Assembly: GCA_022616275.1 (NCBI GenBank)
Contig: JAKEFB010000308.1
Location: 1 to 64,000 of the forward strand
DNA length: 64,000 nucleotides
DNA from: Chloroflexota bacterium
GTDB taxonomy: Bacteria > Chloroflexota > Anaerolineae > Promineifilales > Promineifilaceae
Direction of reading: 5' to 3'
The notes beneath the pieces are model-generated. The model was not told where the DNA came from and did no database searches. It saw only the letters and a list, made by a program, of their open reading frames with translations. The stretch's first letter is position 1. Each line of letters begins with the position of its first letter. This document shows, in pieces, positions 18,449 through 27,134 of this stretch. Position numbers and translations under genes: made by a program.

Positions 18449-18898
18449 ATGAGCATCGTCATCGGCTGCGATCACGCCGGTTTTGAACTCAAAGAAATCG
18501 TGCGCCGCGACCTGGCCACGGCCGGCCACGACATCCTGGACGTCGGCGCTTACGAATACGACAAAAACGACGACTACCCTGACTTTGCCGTGGCCGTGGC
18601 CCGGGCTGTGGCCACCAGCCAGGGCGAACGGGGCATCCTCATTTGCGGCAGCGGCGTCGGCGCCTGCATTACCGCCAACAAGATCAAGGGCGCTCGCGCC
18701 TGTCTTTGCCACGACATCTACTCCGCTGTCCAGGGCGTGGAACACGACGACATGAACATCCTCTGTCTGGGCAGCCGCATCGTCGGCCCGGCCCTGGCCC
18801 AAAAGCTTGTCGAAGGCTTCCTCTCCGCCCGCTTCGCCGGCGCCCCCCGCTTCCAGCGCCGCCTCGACAAACTCCTGGCCATAGAGGCAGAGTCCTAA
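18449..18898 (+). CDS. rpiB: Ribose-5-phosphate isomerase B
   Basis: A 149-residue RpiB/LacB-family isomerase. Motifs are IVIGCDHAGFELKE at the N-terminus, DYPDFAVAVARAV, and GILICGSGVGACITANKIKG with the catalytic cysteine; HDIYSAVQGVEHDDMNILCLG follows. I start at ATG 18449 because AAGGAGA lies about 8 nt upstream and the family begins at this point; upstream in-frame codons are noise. It is divergent from transaldolase, so the two may share regulation. Its stop abuts a heptamer array. Confidence 0.95.
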   Translation: MSIVIGCDHAGFELKEIVRRDLATAGHDILDVGAYEYDKNDDYPDFAVAVARAVATSQGERGILICGSGVGACITANKIKGARACLCHDIYSAVQGVEHDDMNILCLGSRIVGPALAQKLVEGFLSARFAGAPRFQRRLDKLLAIEAES

Positions 18899-18968
18899 TT
18901 TTGGATTTTAGATTGCCGATATTGGATTTACGGGCCCAATCCAAAATCTAAAATCTAAAATCTAAAAT
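18899..18968. repeat. Heptamer array TTTTGGA / AAAATCT, inverted
   Basis: Units run TTTTGGA, TTTTAGA, TTGCCGA, TATTGGA, TTTACGG, GCCCAAT, CCAAAAT, then CTAAAAT three times. The halves are complementary. The array lies between the convergent rpiB and SDR genes and supplies the SDR stop codon. A close relative is at 41890-41946. Confidence 0.85.
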
Positions 18969-19705
18969 TCCCACGGGTTCTCCATCGTCTGGATCAACAC
19001 CGGCCGGCCAATCTTCACGTTCGGCCGGCGCCTCAGCAGCCACATCACCAGCTCGGCAATGTCCTCCGGGTACAGGCACTTGTCCTGGTTCAGCCCCGGT
19101 GAATTCTCACTCATCGGCGTCACCACCATGCCTGGGCATATGGTATTTACCCGTACACCCAACTCCTGGTTCTCCCGCTGAATGAACTCCCCCAGGGCAT
19201 TGAGGGCATGCTTAGCCACCCCATACGCTCCCCCACGGGGGTAATATTCCAGCCCGCCCTCCGAACTGATATTGATAATCTGGCCCTGCTGCCGGGCGCG
19301 CATCATCGGCAGCACCGCCCGCGCCATCAGAAACGGCCCGCGCAGGTTCGCGTTCATCACCTCGTCCCAGGCCGCTACCGGCAGCTCGTGCAAATAGCCG
19401 TACCCGCCCACCCCGGCGTTATTGACCAAAATATCCACGCCGCCATAGGCCGCCACGGCCGCCTCCACCAGCCGTTGTACATCCCCCTCTTGAGACACGT
19501 CGGCCGGCACGGCCAGCGCCTGCCCTCCCTGTTGCCGTATCTCGGCCGCCACTGCCTCCAGCGGCCCCGGCCGCCGCCCGCTGACCACTACCCGCACCCC
19601 TGCCCTCGCCAGCGCCAGCGCAATCCCCCGGCCGATCCCCGTCCCGCCCCCCGTCACAATCGCGCTCTGCCCATTCAACTCCAATTCACTCACTTCCTTC
19701 ACCAT
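18962..19705 (-). CDS. Short-chain dehydrogenase/reductase
   Basis: A 247-residue classical SDR. It has the NAD(P) motif VTGGGTGIGRGIA, the NNAG structural motif, the catalytic serine in IINISSEGG, and Y-x3-K in GGAYGVAKHALN. Substrate unknown. The start is ATG 19705, with GGAGG three nt upstream; a GTG eight codons earlier has no such site. The last residue and stop (EF-stop) lie in the AAAATCT repeat. Confidence 0.9.
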   Translation of the reverse strand: MVKEVSELELNGQSAIVTGGGTGIGRGIALALARAGVRVVVSGRRPGPLEAVAAEIRQQGGQALAVPADVSQEGDVQRLVEAAVAAYGGVDILVNNAGVGGYGYLHELPVAAWDEVMNANLRGPFLMARAVLPMMRARQQGQIINISSEGGLEYYPRGGAYGVAKHALNALGEFIQRENQELGVRVNTICPGMVVTPMSENSPGLNQDKCLYPEDIAELVMWLLRRRPNVKIGRPVLIQTMENPWEF

Positions 19706-19946
19706 AACCTCCAAAGAAAAAGTAGCCACGCATTCCAGCGTGCCCAGGCACCTTCGCCCTGGATAACCGCCACCTATTGTACTAAAATCAAGCGTAGCTG
19801 CTTACGACCCACCATTTACCAGGAAGGGCAGCTTGCGGTGGATTAGAGCCACACTGAGAAAACTCTTTGTGTTCTCTCTCTGTGTAACTCCAAGCAACCC
19901 TTGGTCGCCCTCCTCCGTGTACTCTGTGTTCCTTTTTAGATCGCCT

Positions 19947-20855
19947 ATGACAGACTTATCCTACCACCCTCTCGTAGACACCACCTGGCTGGCCGAACAC
20001 CTGGCCGACCCCGCCCTACGCGTCGTGGACGCCCGCTGGCGCGGCGACGGCTCCGGCCAGCAGCGCTACCTGGCCGGCCACATCTCTGGCGCCGTCCACC
20101 TAGACTGGCACGCCGACTTGGCCTATACGGCTGGCGGCATCCCCGACCTGCTCCTCCCACCTGGCGACTTTGCCGCCGTCATGGCCGCGGCCGGCATCGG
20201 CGACCACACCCGTGTCGTCGTCTACGCCGACACCAACTACAGCGGCGCAACCCGGCTGTGGTGGGCCTTAAACTATTACGGCCACGACCAGGTCGCCGTA
20301 TTGGACGGCGGCTTGACCAAATGGCAGGCTGAAAGCCGGCCGCTCAGCGCCGAACTCCCCCACTGCCCGCCGGCCGCCTTTACCCCCCACCCTCAACCGC
20401 GCTGGCTGGCCACCGCCGCCGACGTAGAGCGGGCTCTGGCCGGCCCGGACGCCGGCACTTGCCTGGTAGATAGCCGCCCCCCCGAACAGTACGCCGGCCG
20501 GGCCGTCTGGACTCCCGCAGGCAGCCTCTACCTGCCGCCCGGCCAGGAGTCGGTTGAAGTAGCCGGGCAGCCAATACGCGGCGGCCGCATTCCCGGCGCC
20601 CGCCACCTCCACGCCGAACGCAACCTCGACCCCGCTCACTACTGGACCTACCTGGACCCCGAAGCCATCCGGCGTCAGGCCCTGGCCCTGGGCATCCGGC
20701 CGGAAAACCGCATCATCACCTACTGCGGCGTCGGCATCTCCGCCTCCCTGGCCCTCTTCGCCCTCCATCTGGCCGGCTACCCCAACCTCGCCCTTTACGA
20801 CGCCTCCTGGGCCGAGTGGGGCACAGACCCGGCCCGGCCGATTGAGCGTGACTGA
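19947..20855 (+). CDS. Tandem-rhodanese sulfurtransferase
   Basis: A 302-residue thiosulfate/3-mercaptopyruvate sulfurtransferase with two rhodanese domains. The first begins WLAEHLADPALRVVDARW and is non-catalytic, with GDHTRVVVYADTNYSGATRL. The second carries the active cysteine in RIITYCGVGISASLALFAL; the loop CGVGIS is closer to the mercaptopyruvate type than to CRxGx[RT] thiosulfate enzymes. ATG 19947 is chosen because the domain starts nine residues later; upstream in-frame sequence is a degenerate CTCTGTGT-type repeat. No clear ribosome-binding site. Confidence 0.9.
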   Translation: MTDLSYHPLVDTTWLAEHLADPALRVVDARWRGDGSGQQRYLAGHISGAVHLDWHADLAYTAGGIPDLLLPPGDFAAVMAAAGIGDHTRVVVYADTNYSGATRLWWALNYYGHDQVAVLDGGLTKWQAESRPLSAELPHCPPAAFTPHPQPRWLATAADVERALAGPDAGTCLVDSRPPEQYAGRAVWTPAGSLYLPPGQESVEVAGQPIRGGRIPGARHLHAERNLDPAHYWTYLDPEAIRRQALALGIRPENRIITYCGVGISASLALFALHLAGYPNLALYDASWAEWGTDPARPIERD

Positions 20856-20856
20856 A

Positions 20857-22266
20857 TCAAGAATGCGGCCAGCGCTGCGTCACCCCCGACCAGAAATCCA
20901 GCGAGGCCGTCTTGTTCGGCTGCGGCGGGTCCCCCAGGTCCTCATCCGGGCCATAAATGATCACGTACGTCAACGCCTTCAGCCGGCCGAAGGCCTTAAA
21001 GTCCGGTGTAGACGGCACCCGGTTCCGCCACGTCCCCGTGTCAATGTAGTAACGTTCGCCTTTTTCGTCGCTGGTCAATAGCTCCGTCTTCGGGAAGTGG
21101 GTGTGGCCGGCCACCACAAAACGGTACTGGCCGCTGCGAATAACTTCTTCACGGGCAACAAAGGTTTCCACCCCCGGCCGCTCCTTTTGCGCCCCCAGGA
21201 TCGAATTCGAGACAAATTGGGCCAGCCCCAGCGGGATACCGGTCAATCGCCACAGCTTCAGCGCCAGCGCCGTCTGGACCACATCAATCGCATCCAGTCG
21301 CCATTTGCGGTCCATCCGCTCCAGCCACTCCAGCAAGAACGGGTTGTCGTGGACCTCTTCCAGCAATTCATAAATCACCGGCTTGATTTCCCGCCAGACG
21401 ACGTCTGGTTCCAGGTGCTCTTCGGGCATGTAGAGCAGGTAATTAAAAATGGCGCTTTGCGGCCGCAGGTCGTCAAACTCCAGCAACCGCAGATAAATCG
21501 TCCGTAACGTCCGGCTGGCCAGAATTCTGGCGTCGCCGTGGTGCTGGCGGAATAGGGCTGGCAGCCGGGAAGCAATGTCCACCGTGGCAAAATCGCCAAA
21601 AGGGGCTGCCTCGTAGCCTTCCTCCGGGACGTGTAGCGGTATCACCTCGTCGTCGCTATAGTCGAGGGCAAAGTTGTAGCGGTCATACTCGTGGCCGTGG
21701 CGGATCACCACCTCTTCCTGGGGAAAAAGCAAAATGCGCGGGAATGGGGCCGGGCTGGACGGCATCCCCAACGCTTCCCGCACGGCCCGGCGAATGGCCG
21801 GCGTGGCCCCGGCCAGCCGGTCGTGATTGCCGGCAATATAGTGCAGCGTCACCGGGACCGGGAACTTTTTCAGCTCGCCATCCCAATACTTGCCGGCCGC
21901 CAGAAGTTGGAACACTTCCAGCGATTTGTTGACCCCTTTTGCCTGCCGGATGGCCTCAATGATCTGTAATGTCAGCGCCTCCAATGGGCCGGTGACCTGA
22001 TCGTTGTGAACGTACGGGCGCACTCCGGCCGGGTTATTGAGAAACCAGAGCCCCGTGCGGTGAACGTCAAAAACATCCCCGGCCAGGACCATGTCCAGCC
22101 GCTTGGCCCCGTTGCGCACCGCCTCAGCCGCCAGGTGGGCAACAAAAGCAGCGAACACCCGCCCCGGCAGGTTGCGCGAAAACAAAATGGGCGGGTGAGT
22201 ATCATCTCCGGGGATATTGTTGGAGGCTTCTTCTTCAAAGTGCAAATCTGAGATAATGACCAGCAT
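20857..22266 (-). CDS. Calcineurin-like metallophosphoesterase
   Basis: A 469-residue metallophosphoesterase. All metal-binding blocks are visible: D-x-H in IISDLHFEEE, GD in VLAGDVFDVHRTG, GNHD in YIAGNHDRLAGA, the RHGHEYDRYN block, and GHTH in VVAGHTHFPKTEL. A long helical insert (about 190-350) separates the last two. No signal peptide is seen. Proteins of this layout are unassigned in substrate. Its 3' end converges with the rhodanese gene, one nt apart. Confidence 0.88.
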   Translation of the reverse strand: MLVIISDLHFEEEASNNIPGDDTHPPILFSRNLPGRVFAAFVAHLAAEAVRNGAKRLDMVLAGDVFDVHRTGLWFLNNPAGVRPYVHNDQVTGPLEALTLQIIEAIRQAKGVNKSLEVFQLLAAGKYWDGELKKFPVPVTLHYIAGNHDRLAGATPAIRRAVREALGMPSSPAPFPRILLFPQEEVVIRHGHEYDRYNFALDYSDDEVIPLHVPEEGYEAAPFGDFATVDIASRLPALFRQHHGDARILASRTLRTIYLRLLEFDDLRPQSAIFNYLLYMPEEHLEPDVVWREIKPVIYELLEEVHDNPFLLEWLERMDRKWRLDAIDVVQTALALKLWRLTGIPLGLAQFVSNSILGAQKERPGVETFVAREEVIRSGQYRFVVAGHTHFPKTELLTSDEKGERYYIDTGTWRNRVPSTPDFKAFGRLKALTYVIIYGPDEDLGDPPQPNKTASLDFWSGVTQRWPHS

Positions 22267-22343
22267 CGTGACTACTCCGGTAAGGGTACGATAGTTCGTA
22301 ACCCTAAACTAAACGCAGGCCGACACAACCGGCGCACAACACC

Positions 22344-23024
22344 CTATCTGTAAACCACGGTTGTATATAAGGCGACGTAGTAAAAAAGTCCAACAATAAA
22401 CGGCCCACTTTTTGCTCGCCGGCCGGCGAGGGATGAATCCCATCTGAGCCAAAACAGGGAAGGATTCCGGCCGGCCCGGCTGTTGGCCTCCTTCAGCCAC
22501 ACCACCTGGACCTGTGACTCACTCAGTCCCAACGGCTGCAAAACCCGGTTGCGGATCCAGTTGTAGTTGGCGGCCTCCGGCGCGACCCACTCAATCGCGT
22601 CCTGTCCTCCGCGCGCCCCGTTGACAATAACCAGGCTGTCGTGGTTCACGGCCGGCTCCCCGGCCGCCAGGTCCATAAACGTCCCCTGGTTACAGCTCAC
22701 CCCGTCCTGCTGGTGGCTGCAAAACTCAATGGCCGTGTTGGACATACCAACGGACATCAGGACGATCTTGCCGTTGGGGTCGTGGTTGCCGTTCACGTCC
22801 AGCGGTTGGACACGGTTCGCTCGCTCCAGCCCGGCCGCGGAGTGTACCTCCGGCATCACGTTGCTGCCGCCGGGATACAAGCCGCCCTCAAAGCCCAGAT
22901 AACTGTCGCCTGGCCCCGTGTCCGTCAGAGGAACACGGCCGCTATTCGCCTGTTGGCCGGCTACGGCTGTAGCCGGTATCAATACCAAAAACAGGAGCCA
23001 GAGAACTCGCGCCTTCACCAGCAT
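22344..23024 (-). CDS. Secreted protein, SGNH-like N-terminal part, possibly truncated
   Basis: 226 residues with a signal peptide (VLWLLFLVLIPATAVAGQQ). The core, with LMSVGMSNTAIEFC, SLVIVNGARGGQDAIEWV and VQVVWLKEAN, has the look of an SGNH/sialate-esterase-type hydrolase. After KEAN the sequence turns into a basic, unrelated-looking tail (NSRAGRNPSLFWLRW...), with no Asp-x-x-His block. The other two frames do not clearly resume the domain either. I think the 3' part was deleted or replaced. A 16-bp palindrome CTCGCCGGCCGGCGAG (22415-22430) lies in the abnormal tail. Confidence 0.55.
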   Translation of the reverse strand: MLVKARVLWLLFLVLIPATAVAGQQANSGRVPLTDTGPGDSYLGFEGGLYPGGSNVMPEVHSAAGLERANRVQPLDVNGNHDPNGKIVLMSVGMSNTAIEFCSHQQDGVSCNQGTFMDLAAGEPAVNHDSLVIVNGARGGQDAIEWVAPEAANYNWIRNRVLQPLGLSESQVQVVWLKEANSRAGRNPSLFWLRWDSSLAGRRAKSGPFIVGLFYYVALYTTVVYR

Positions 23025-23177
23025 AGCCTTGATTATATGTGACCAGGCAAAGTATTATCAACTACTTTCCCCTGCCCAACAAATAATACTGGCCAGGTAA
23101 AAGCAACGCTACTAGAGACTACCCTGGCTTTATTGCCTGGCACTTCCTCTTACCCCTCTCGCTCTAGCATCTCACTC

Positions 23178-23206
23178 TTGCGCTCCCTCCTGACTCTGGC
23201 TACACT
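23178..23206 (+). promoter_or_regulatory. Promoter shared by the two NB-ARC genes, copy 1
   Basis: TTGCGC (23178-23183), 17-nt spacer, TACACT (23201-23206), 42 nt before the ATG. The stretch 23178-23211 matches 31735-31768 in 28 of 34 positions by hand alignment, and both lie the same way ahead of paralogous genes. A pyrimidine-rich CTCGCTCTAGC stretch lies upstream in both. Confidence 0.6.
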
Positions 23207-23248
23207 GTTCTAAAGGATTTATCCTTTTAAGTAGTCGGCAGGAGTAGT

Positions 23249-26200
23249 ATGGCTAATTCAAATAGCGAAACGCCCTCCCCCGAAGCCGGGTCATTTTCGG
23301 CTGCCAATGGAGACCAGCTACCAGGCGACAAGATTGCCGGCGACAAGGCCGGCCGGGACCTGTTTAAGGACATTACCCTCGGCGACATCCACAGTAGCCC
23401 GATCAGCCTGGCCGGGGACGCCGCCGCCGGCAATATCTACAAAGTGGCCGGCGACCTGATCATTCAACCCACTCCCCCGGTTCCTCTCCGGGTAAACCCG
23501 GCCGAGGCCCAGGCTTTGCTGGACGCTATGCCCGCCGACCGGCCGGTGCAGCCGGGTGATTTGCCACCCGGTTCGCGCATGCCCCTGGCCCGCAACCCGC
23601 TATTCACCGGCCGGGAGGCCAACCTGCAACGCCTGGCCAGGACGATCAAGGCCGGGCGGACGGTAGCCACTCATCAAGCCGCCGCCATCACCGGGCTGGG
23701 CGGTGTGGGCAAAACCCAACTGGCCAGCGAGTTTGTCTACCGCTACGGTCGCTACTTCGCCGGCGGCGCCTACTGGTTAAACTTCGCCGAGCCAGACAGC
23801 GTGCCGGCCGAGGTCGCCGCCTGTGGGCTGGCGATGGGACTGGGTTCAGGCTTCGAGCGGTTGGATCTGGCCGGACAGGTAGCCCTGGTACAGCGAGTCT
23901 GGCAAGAGCCGCTCCCCCGGCTGTTGGTCTTTGACAACTGTGAAGACGAGGCGCTATTAACCAGGTGGCGGCCGGTCAGTGGAGGCTGCCGGGTGCTGGT
24001 CACCAGCCGGCGCGGCCGCTGGGAACCGGTCCTGGGCATTGTCGTGCTGCCGCTGGGCGCCTTATCCCGGCCAGAGAGCGTAGCTCTCTTGCAGCGCCTG
24101 GTGTCAAACCTGATCGGCCCCAGAGCCGGGGCCATTGCCGCCGAACTGGGCGACTTCCCCCTGGCGTTGCACCTGGCCGGCAGCTTCCTGGCCTATTATA
24201 GCCAGGTTATCTCACCCATGGCCTACCTGGTCCAGCTACGCAGCAAGGCCTTGCTGACCCATCCTTCACTGCAAGGCCAGGCCAGTGGCCATTCACCGAC
24301 CGGCCACGAGCGGCACGTCGCCCGGACCTTTGCCCTGAGCTTCAAGCAACTGAATCCGGCCGCCGAAACCGACCGGGTGGCCTTGGCGCTCCTGGCGCGG
24401 GCGGCCTGTTTCGCGCCGGGCGTGCCTATTCCCCGGTCGCTGTTAACCGCCACGCTAAACCCAGGTGCTCCGGCCGGCCGGGGGCTGGATGCTGCCAATC
24501 TTCCCAGCGAAGATGCCTTGGCCCGGTTGACGGAGCTGGGCTTATTGGAAGAAGAACGGGCCGGCGCGTTGCGGCTGCACCGGCTATTGGCAGTGTATGT
24601 TCAGGGAAGGCTGGTCGAGGTGATGGATGAAGCAGCCAGGGCTGTGGCCGAAGCAGTAGCCCAGGCGGCGGTGGCCATCAACCAGGCCGGTTATCCCAAT
24701 CTGTTGCTGGGCTGGCAAGACCACCTGCGCCACGTGGCCAACACGGCCGGACAGCGAGGCGGTGAACAGGGCGGCCGGCTATGGAACGCCCTGGGCTACC
24801 ACCTGGTGATGATCGCAGATTATGCCGGGGCGCAGGCGGCTTTTGAGTGGGCCCTGGCCATTGACGAAGCCGTTTTTGGCTCTGATCATCCAGTCGTGGC
24901 CCGGGATGTTAACAACCTGGGTGTCGCTCTGAAAGAGTGGGGAAATTATGCCGGGGCGCAGGCAGCTTTTGAGCGGGCGCTGGCCATTGACGAGGCTGCT
25001 TTTGGTTCCCATCATCCCGAGGTGGCCACCGACGTCAACAACCTGGGAGGCGCGCTCAAAGCCCAGGGAGATTACGCCGGTGCGCGAGCCGCCTACGAGC
25101 GGGCGCTGGCGATTGACGAGGCAACCTTTGGCCCGCACCACCCAAAGGTAGCTACTGGCGTCAACAACCTGGCCGGCGTCTTGAAAGCCCAGGGAGACTA
25201 CGCTGGTGCGCGGGCCGCCTACGAGCGGGCACTGCAGATTGACGAGGCCGTCTACGGCCGTGACCACCCTTACGTGGCCATTCGTATTAATAATTTAGGC
25301 GCGGTGCTGGAAGCGCAGGGAAATTATGCTGAGGCTCAGGCTGCTTATGAGTCGGCCCTGGCCATTGACGAGCGTACGCTTGGCCCCGATCACCCCAACG
25401 TCGCCAGAGACGTCAACAATCTGGGACTGGTGCTACAGTCACAGGCAGATTACCCCAGGGCGCAGGCTGCCTTTGAACGCGCCCTGGCTATTTTTGAAAA
25501 GAAATTAGGCTCAACTCATCCCTACCTGGCTACCCTGTACAGTAACCTGGGCCGTGTGTTTTGGGCGCAGAGAAATTACGCTGAGGCCCGAACTGCTTAC
25601 GAGCGAGCCCTGGCCATTGACCAGGTTGTTTTTGGCCCCAACCACCCCGAAGTAGCCACAGATGCCAGCAACCTGGGCCTGGTGCTCCAGGCCCAGGGAG
25701 AGTACGCCGCCGCGCAGATCGCCTTTGAGCAGGCGTTGGCCATTAATCAGCGTGTGTTTGGCCCCAATCACCCTGCTATAGCAACCTTGTACAACAATCT
25801 GGGCCGGCTGCTGGAAACCCAGGGAGAGTACGCCGGGGCGCAGGCTGCCTTTGAGCAGGCGTTGGCCGTTGACCAGGCTTTCTATGGTCCCAGCCACCCC
25901 AACGTAGCTAGAGATGCCAACAATCTGGGCGGGGTTCTTCAGGCGCAGCGAGAGTACACTGCCGCGCAGAACGCCTTCGAGCGGGCGCTGGCCATTGACT
26001 GGGCAGCCTTTGGTCCTGACCATCCCCGGGTGGCTATCCGATTAAATAACCTGGGTCTTGTCTTCCAGGCCCAGACAGAGTATGCCAGGGCCCAGACAGC
26101 CTTTGAATGGGCGCTGGCCATTGACGAAGCTGCCTGCGGCCCTGGCGATCCCAGAATTGCCGGCCGGCTGAGTAACTTGGGCCTGGCGCTCCAGGCCCAG

Positions 26201-26989
26201 GGAGATCACGCGGGTGCGCAGACGGCTTTTGAGCGCGCGCTGGCTATTGACGAAGCCGCTTTCGGTCCTGATCATCCCGAGGTAGCGACAGACGTCAACA
26301 ACCTGGGCGGGGTGCTCCAGGCCCAGGGAAATTACCAGGGGGCGCAAGGCGCCTACGAGCGCGCGCTAGCCATTCTGGAGCCAAAATTAGGGCCAGACCA
26401 TCCACACGTCGCTACCCTGCATAATAATCTGGCCGGAACGCTGGCCGCCCAGGGGAATTATGCCGGGGCGCGGCTGGCTTATGAACGGGCCCTGGCCATT
26501 GACGAGGCGCTTTTTGGTCCTAGCCACGCCACTGTCGCCAGAGACGTTAATAACCTGGGACTGGCGCTCCAGGCCCAAAAGGATTATGACGGGGCCCGCG
26601 CTGCCTTTGAGCGGGCCCTGGCTATTGATGAAGCCGTCTTTGGTCTCAACCACCCCGAGGTGGCGACCGACGTCAACAATCTGGGGCTGGCGCTCCAGGC
26701 CCAAAAGGATTATGACGGGGCCCGCGCTGCCTTTGAGCGGGCCCTGGCCATTGACGAGACTATTTTTGGCCCCGACCACCCGAACGTGGCCGTCCGCGCC
26801 AACAACCTGGGCCGGACTCTGCAGGCTCAGGGAGAATATGAGGCCGCGCGAGCGACGTATGAACGGGCCTTGTTTATTTTTGAACAGAAACTGGGACCGG
26901 ACCACCCGCACACCCAACTGGTCTGCCAAAACCTGAACAGACTGCAGACCAGGAAACGCTCCTTCGGGGGTTTCTTCAAGAAGGGATAG
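23249..26989 (+). CDS. NB-ARC STAND protein with 17 TPR units
   Basis: A 1246-residue STAND ATPase. Residues 1-75 are a glycine/aspartate-rich module with GDKIAGDKAGRDLFKD and GNIYKVAGDLIIQP, shared with the paralogue at 31794. NPLFTGREANLQRL introduces the NB-ARC domain: P-loop GLGGVGKT (149-156), Walker B RLLVFDNCED, sensor GCRVLVTSRRGRW, and LGDFPLALHLAG in the GLPL position. A winged-helix region follows, then 17 kinesin-light-chain-type TPRs of 42 residues (525-1238). Such proteins act as ligand-triggered oligomerising switches, often in phage defence. No enzymatic effector domain is seen. Start ATG 23249 has AGGAG upstream. Confidence 0.92.
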   Translation: MANSNSETPSPEAGSFSAANGDQLPGDKIAGDKAGRDLFKDITLGDIHSSPISLAGDAAAGNIYKVAGDLIIQPTPPVPLRVNPAEAQALLDAMPADRPVQPGDLPPGSRMPLARNPLFTGREANLQRLARTIKAGRTVATHQAAAITGLGGVGKTQLASEFVYRYGRYFAGGAYWLNFAEPDSVPAEVAACGLAMGLGSGFERLDLAGQVALVQRVWQEPLPRLLVFDNCEDEALLTRWRPVSGGCRVLVTSRRGRWEPVLGIVVLPLGALSRPESVALLQRLVSNLIGPRAGAIAAELGDFPLALHLAGSFLAYYSQVISPMAYLVQLRSKALLTHPSLQGQASGHSPTGHERHVARTFALSFKQLNPAAETDRVALALLARAACFAPGVPIPRSLLTATLNPGAPAGRGLDAANLPSEDALARLTELGLLEEERAGALRLHRLLAVYVQGRLVEVMDEAARAVAEAVAQAAVAINQAGYPNLLLGWQDHLRHVANTAGQRGGEQGGRLWNALGYHLVMIADYAGAQAAFEWALAIDEAVFGSDHPVVARDVNNLGVALKEWGNYAGAQAAFERALAIDEAAFGSHHPEVATDVNNLGGALKAQGDYAGARAAYERALAIDEATFGPHHPKVATGVNNLAGVLKAQGDYAGARAAYERALQIDEAVYGRDHPYVAIRINNLGAVLEAQGNYAEAQAAYESALAIDERTLGPDHPNVARDVNNLGLVLQSQADYPRAQAAFERALAIFEKKLGSTHPYLATLYSNLGRVFWAQRNYAEARTAYERALAIDQVVFGPNHPEVATDASNLGLVLQAQGEYAAAQIAFEQALAINQRVFGPNHPAIATLYNNLGRLLETQGEYAGAQAAFEQALAVDQAFYGPSHPNVARDANNLGGVLQAQREYTAAQNAFERALAIDWAAFGPDHPRVAIRLNNLGLVFQAQTEYARAQTAFEWALAIDEAACGPGDPRIAGRLSNLGLALQAQGDHAGAQTAFERALAIDEAAFGPDHPEVATDVNNLGGVLQAQGNYQGAQGAYERALAILEPKLGPDHPHVATLHNNLAGTLAAQGNYAGARLAYERALAIDEALFGPSHATVARDVNNLGLALQAQKDYDGARAAFERALAIDEAVFGLNHPEVATDVNNLGLALQAQKDYDGARAAFERALAIDETIFGPDHPNVAVRANNLGRTLQAQGEYEAARATYERALFIFEQKLGPDHPHTQLVCQNLNRLQTRKRSFGGFFKKG
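24821..26962 (+). repeat. 17 tandem 126-bp TPR units
   Basis: Each unit encodes 42 residues with the frame YAGAQAAFERALAIDEAxFG, then HPxVAxDVNNLGxxLxAQGD. Units 15 and 16 are recent duplicates: 26561-26622 and 26687-26748 are identical over 62 nt, exactly one unit apart. Others have diverged. Confidence 0.9.
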
Positions 26990-27134
26990 CTGCCTGCGGC
27001 CGCTAGACCCGGAGCGTTTTTAGAATGGTGACGATTGTCAACCAGAACCATGCCTTTCGTCAGGTTCGACCGGTCCGCTTCAGGATTATCATAAACTCGA
27101 TGAGCCTGGTAAATTGCTTTTAGAGGTAAATCCC

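Noticed and set aside
24779-26929. Several repetitive minus-strand frames (NGQRPLKG-type repeats)
   Set aside because: They are the reverse reading of the 126-bp TPR units, so their periodicity has no independent meaning.
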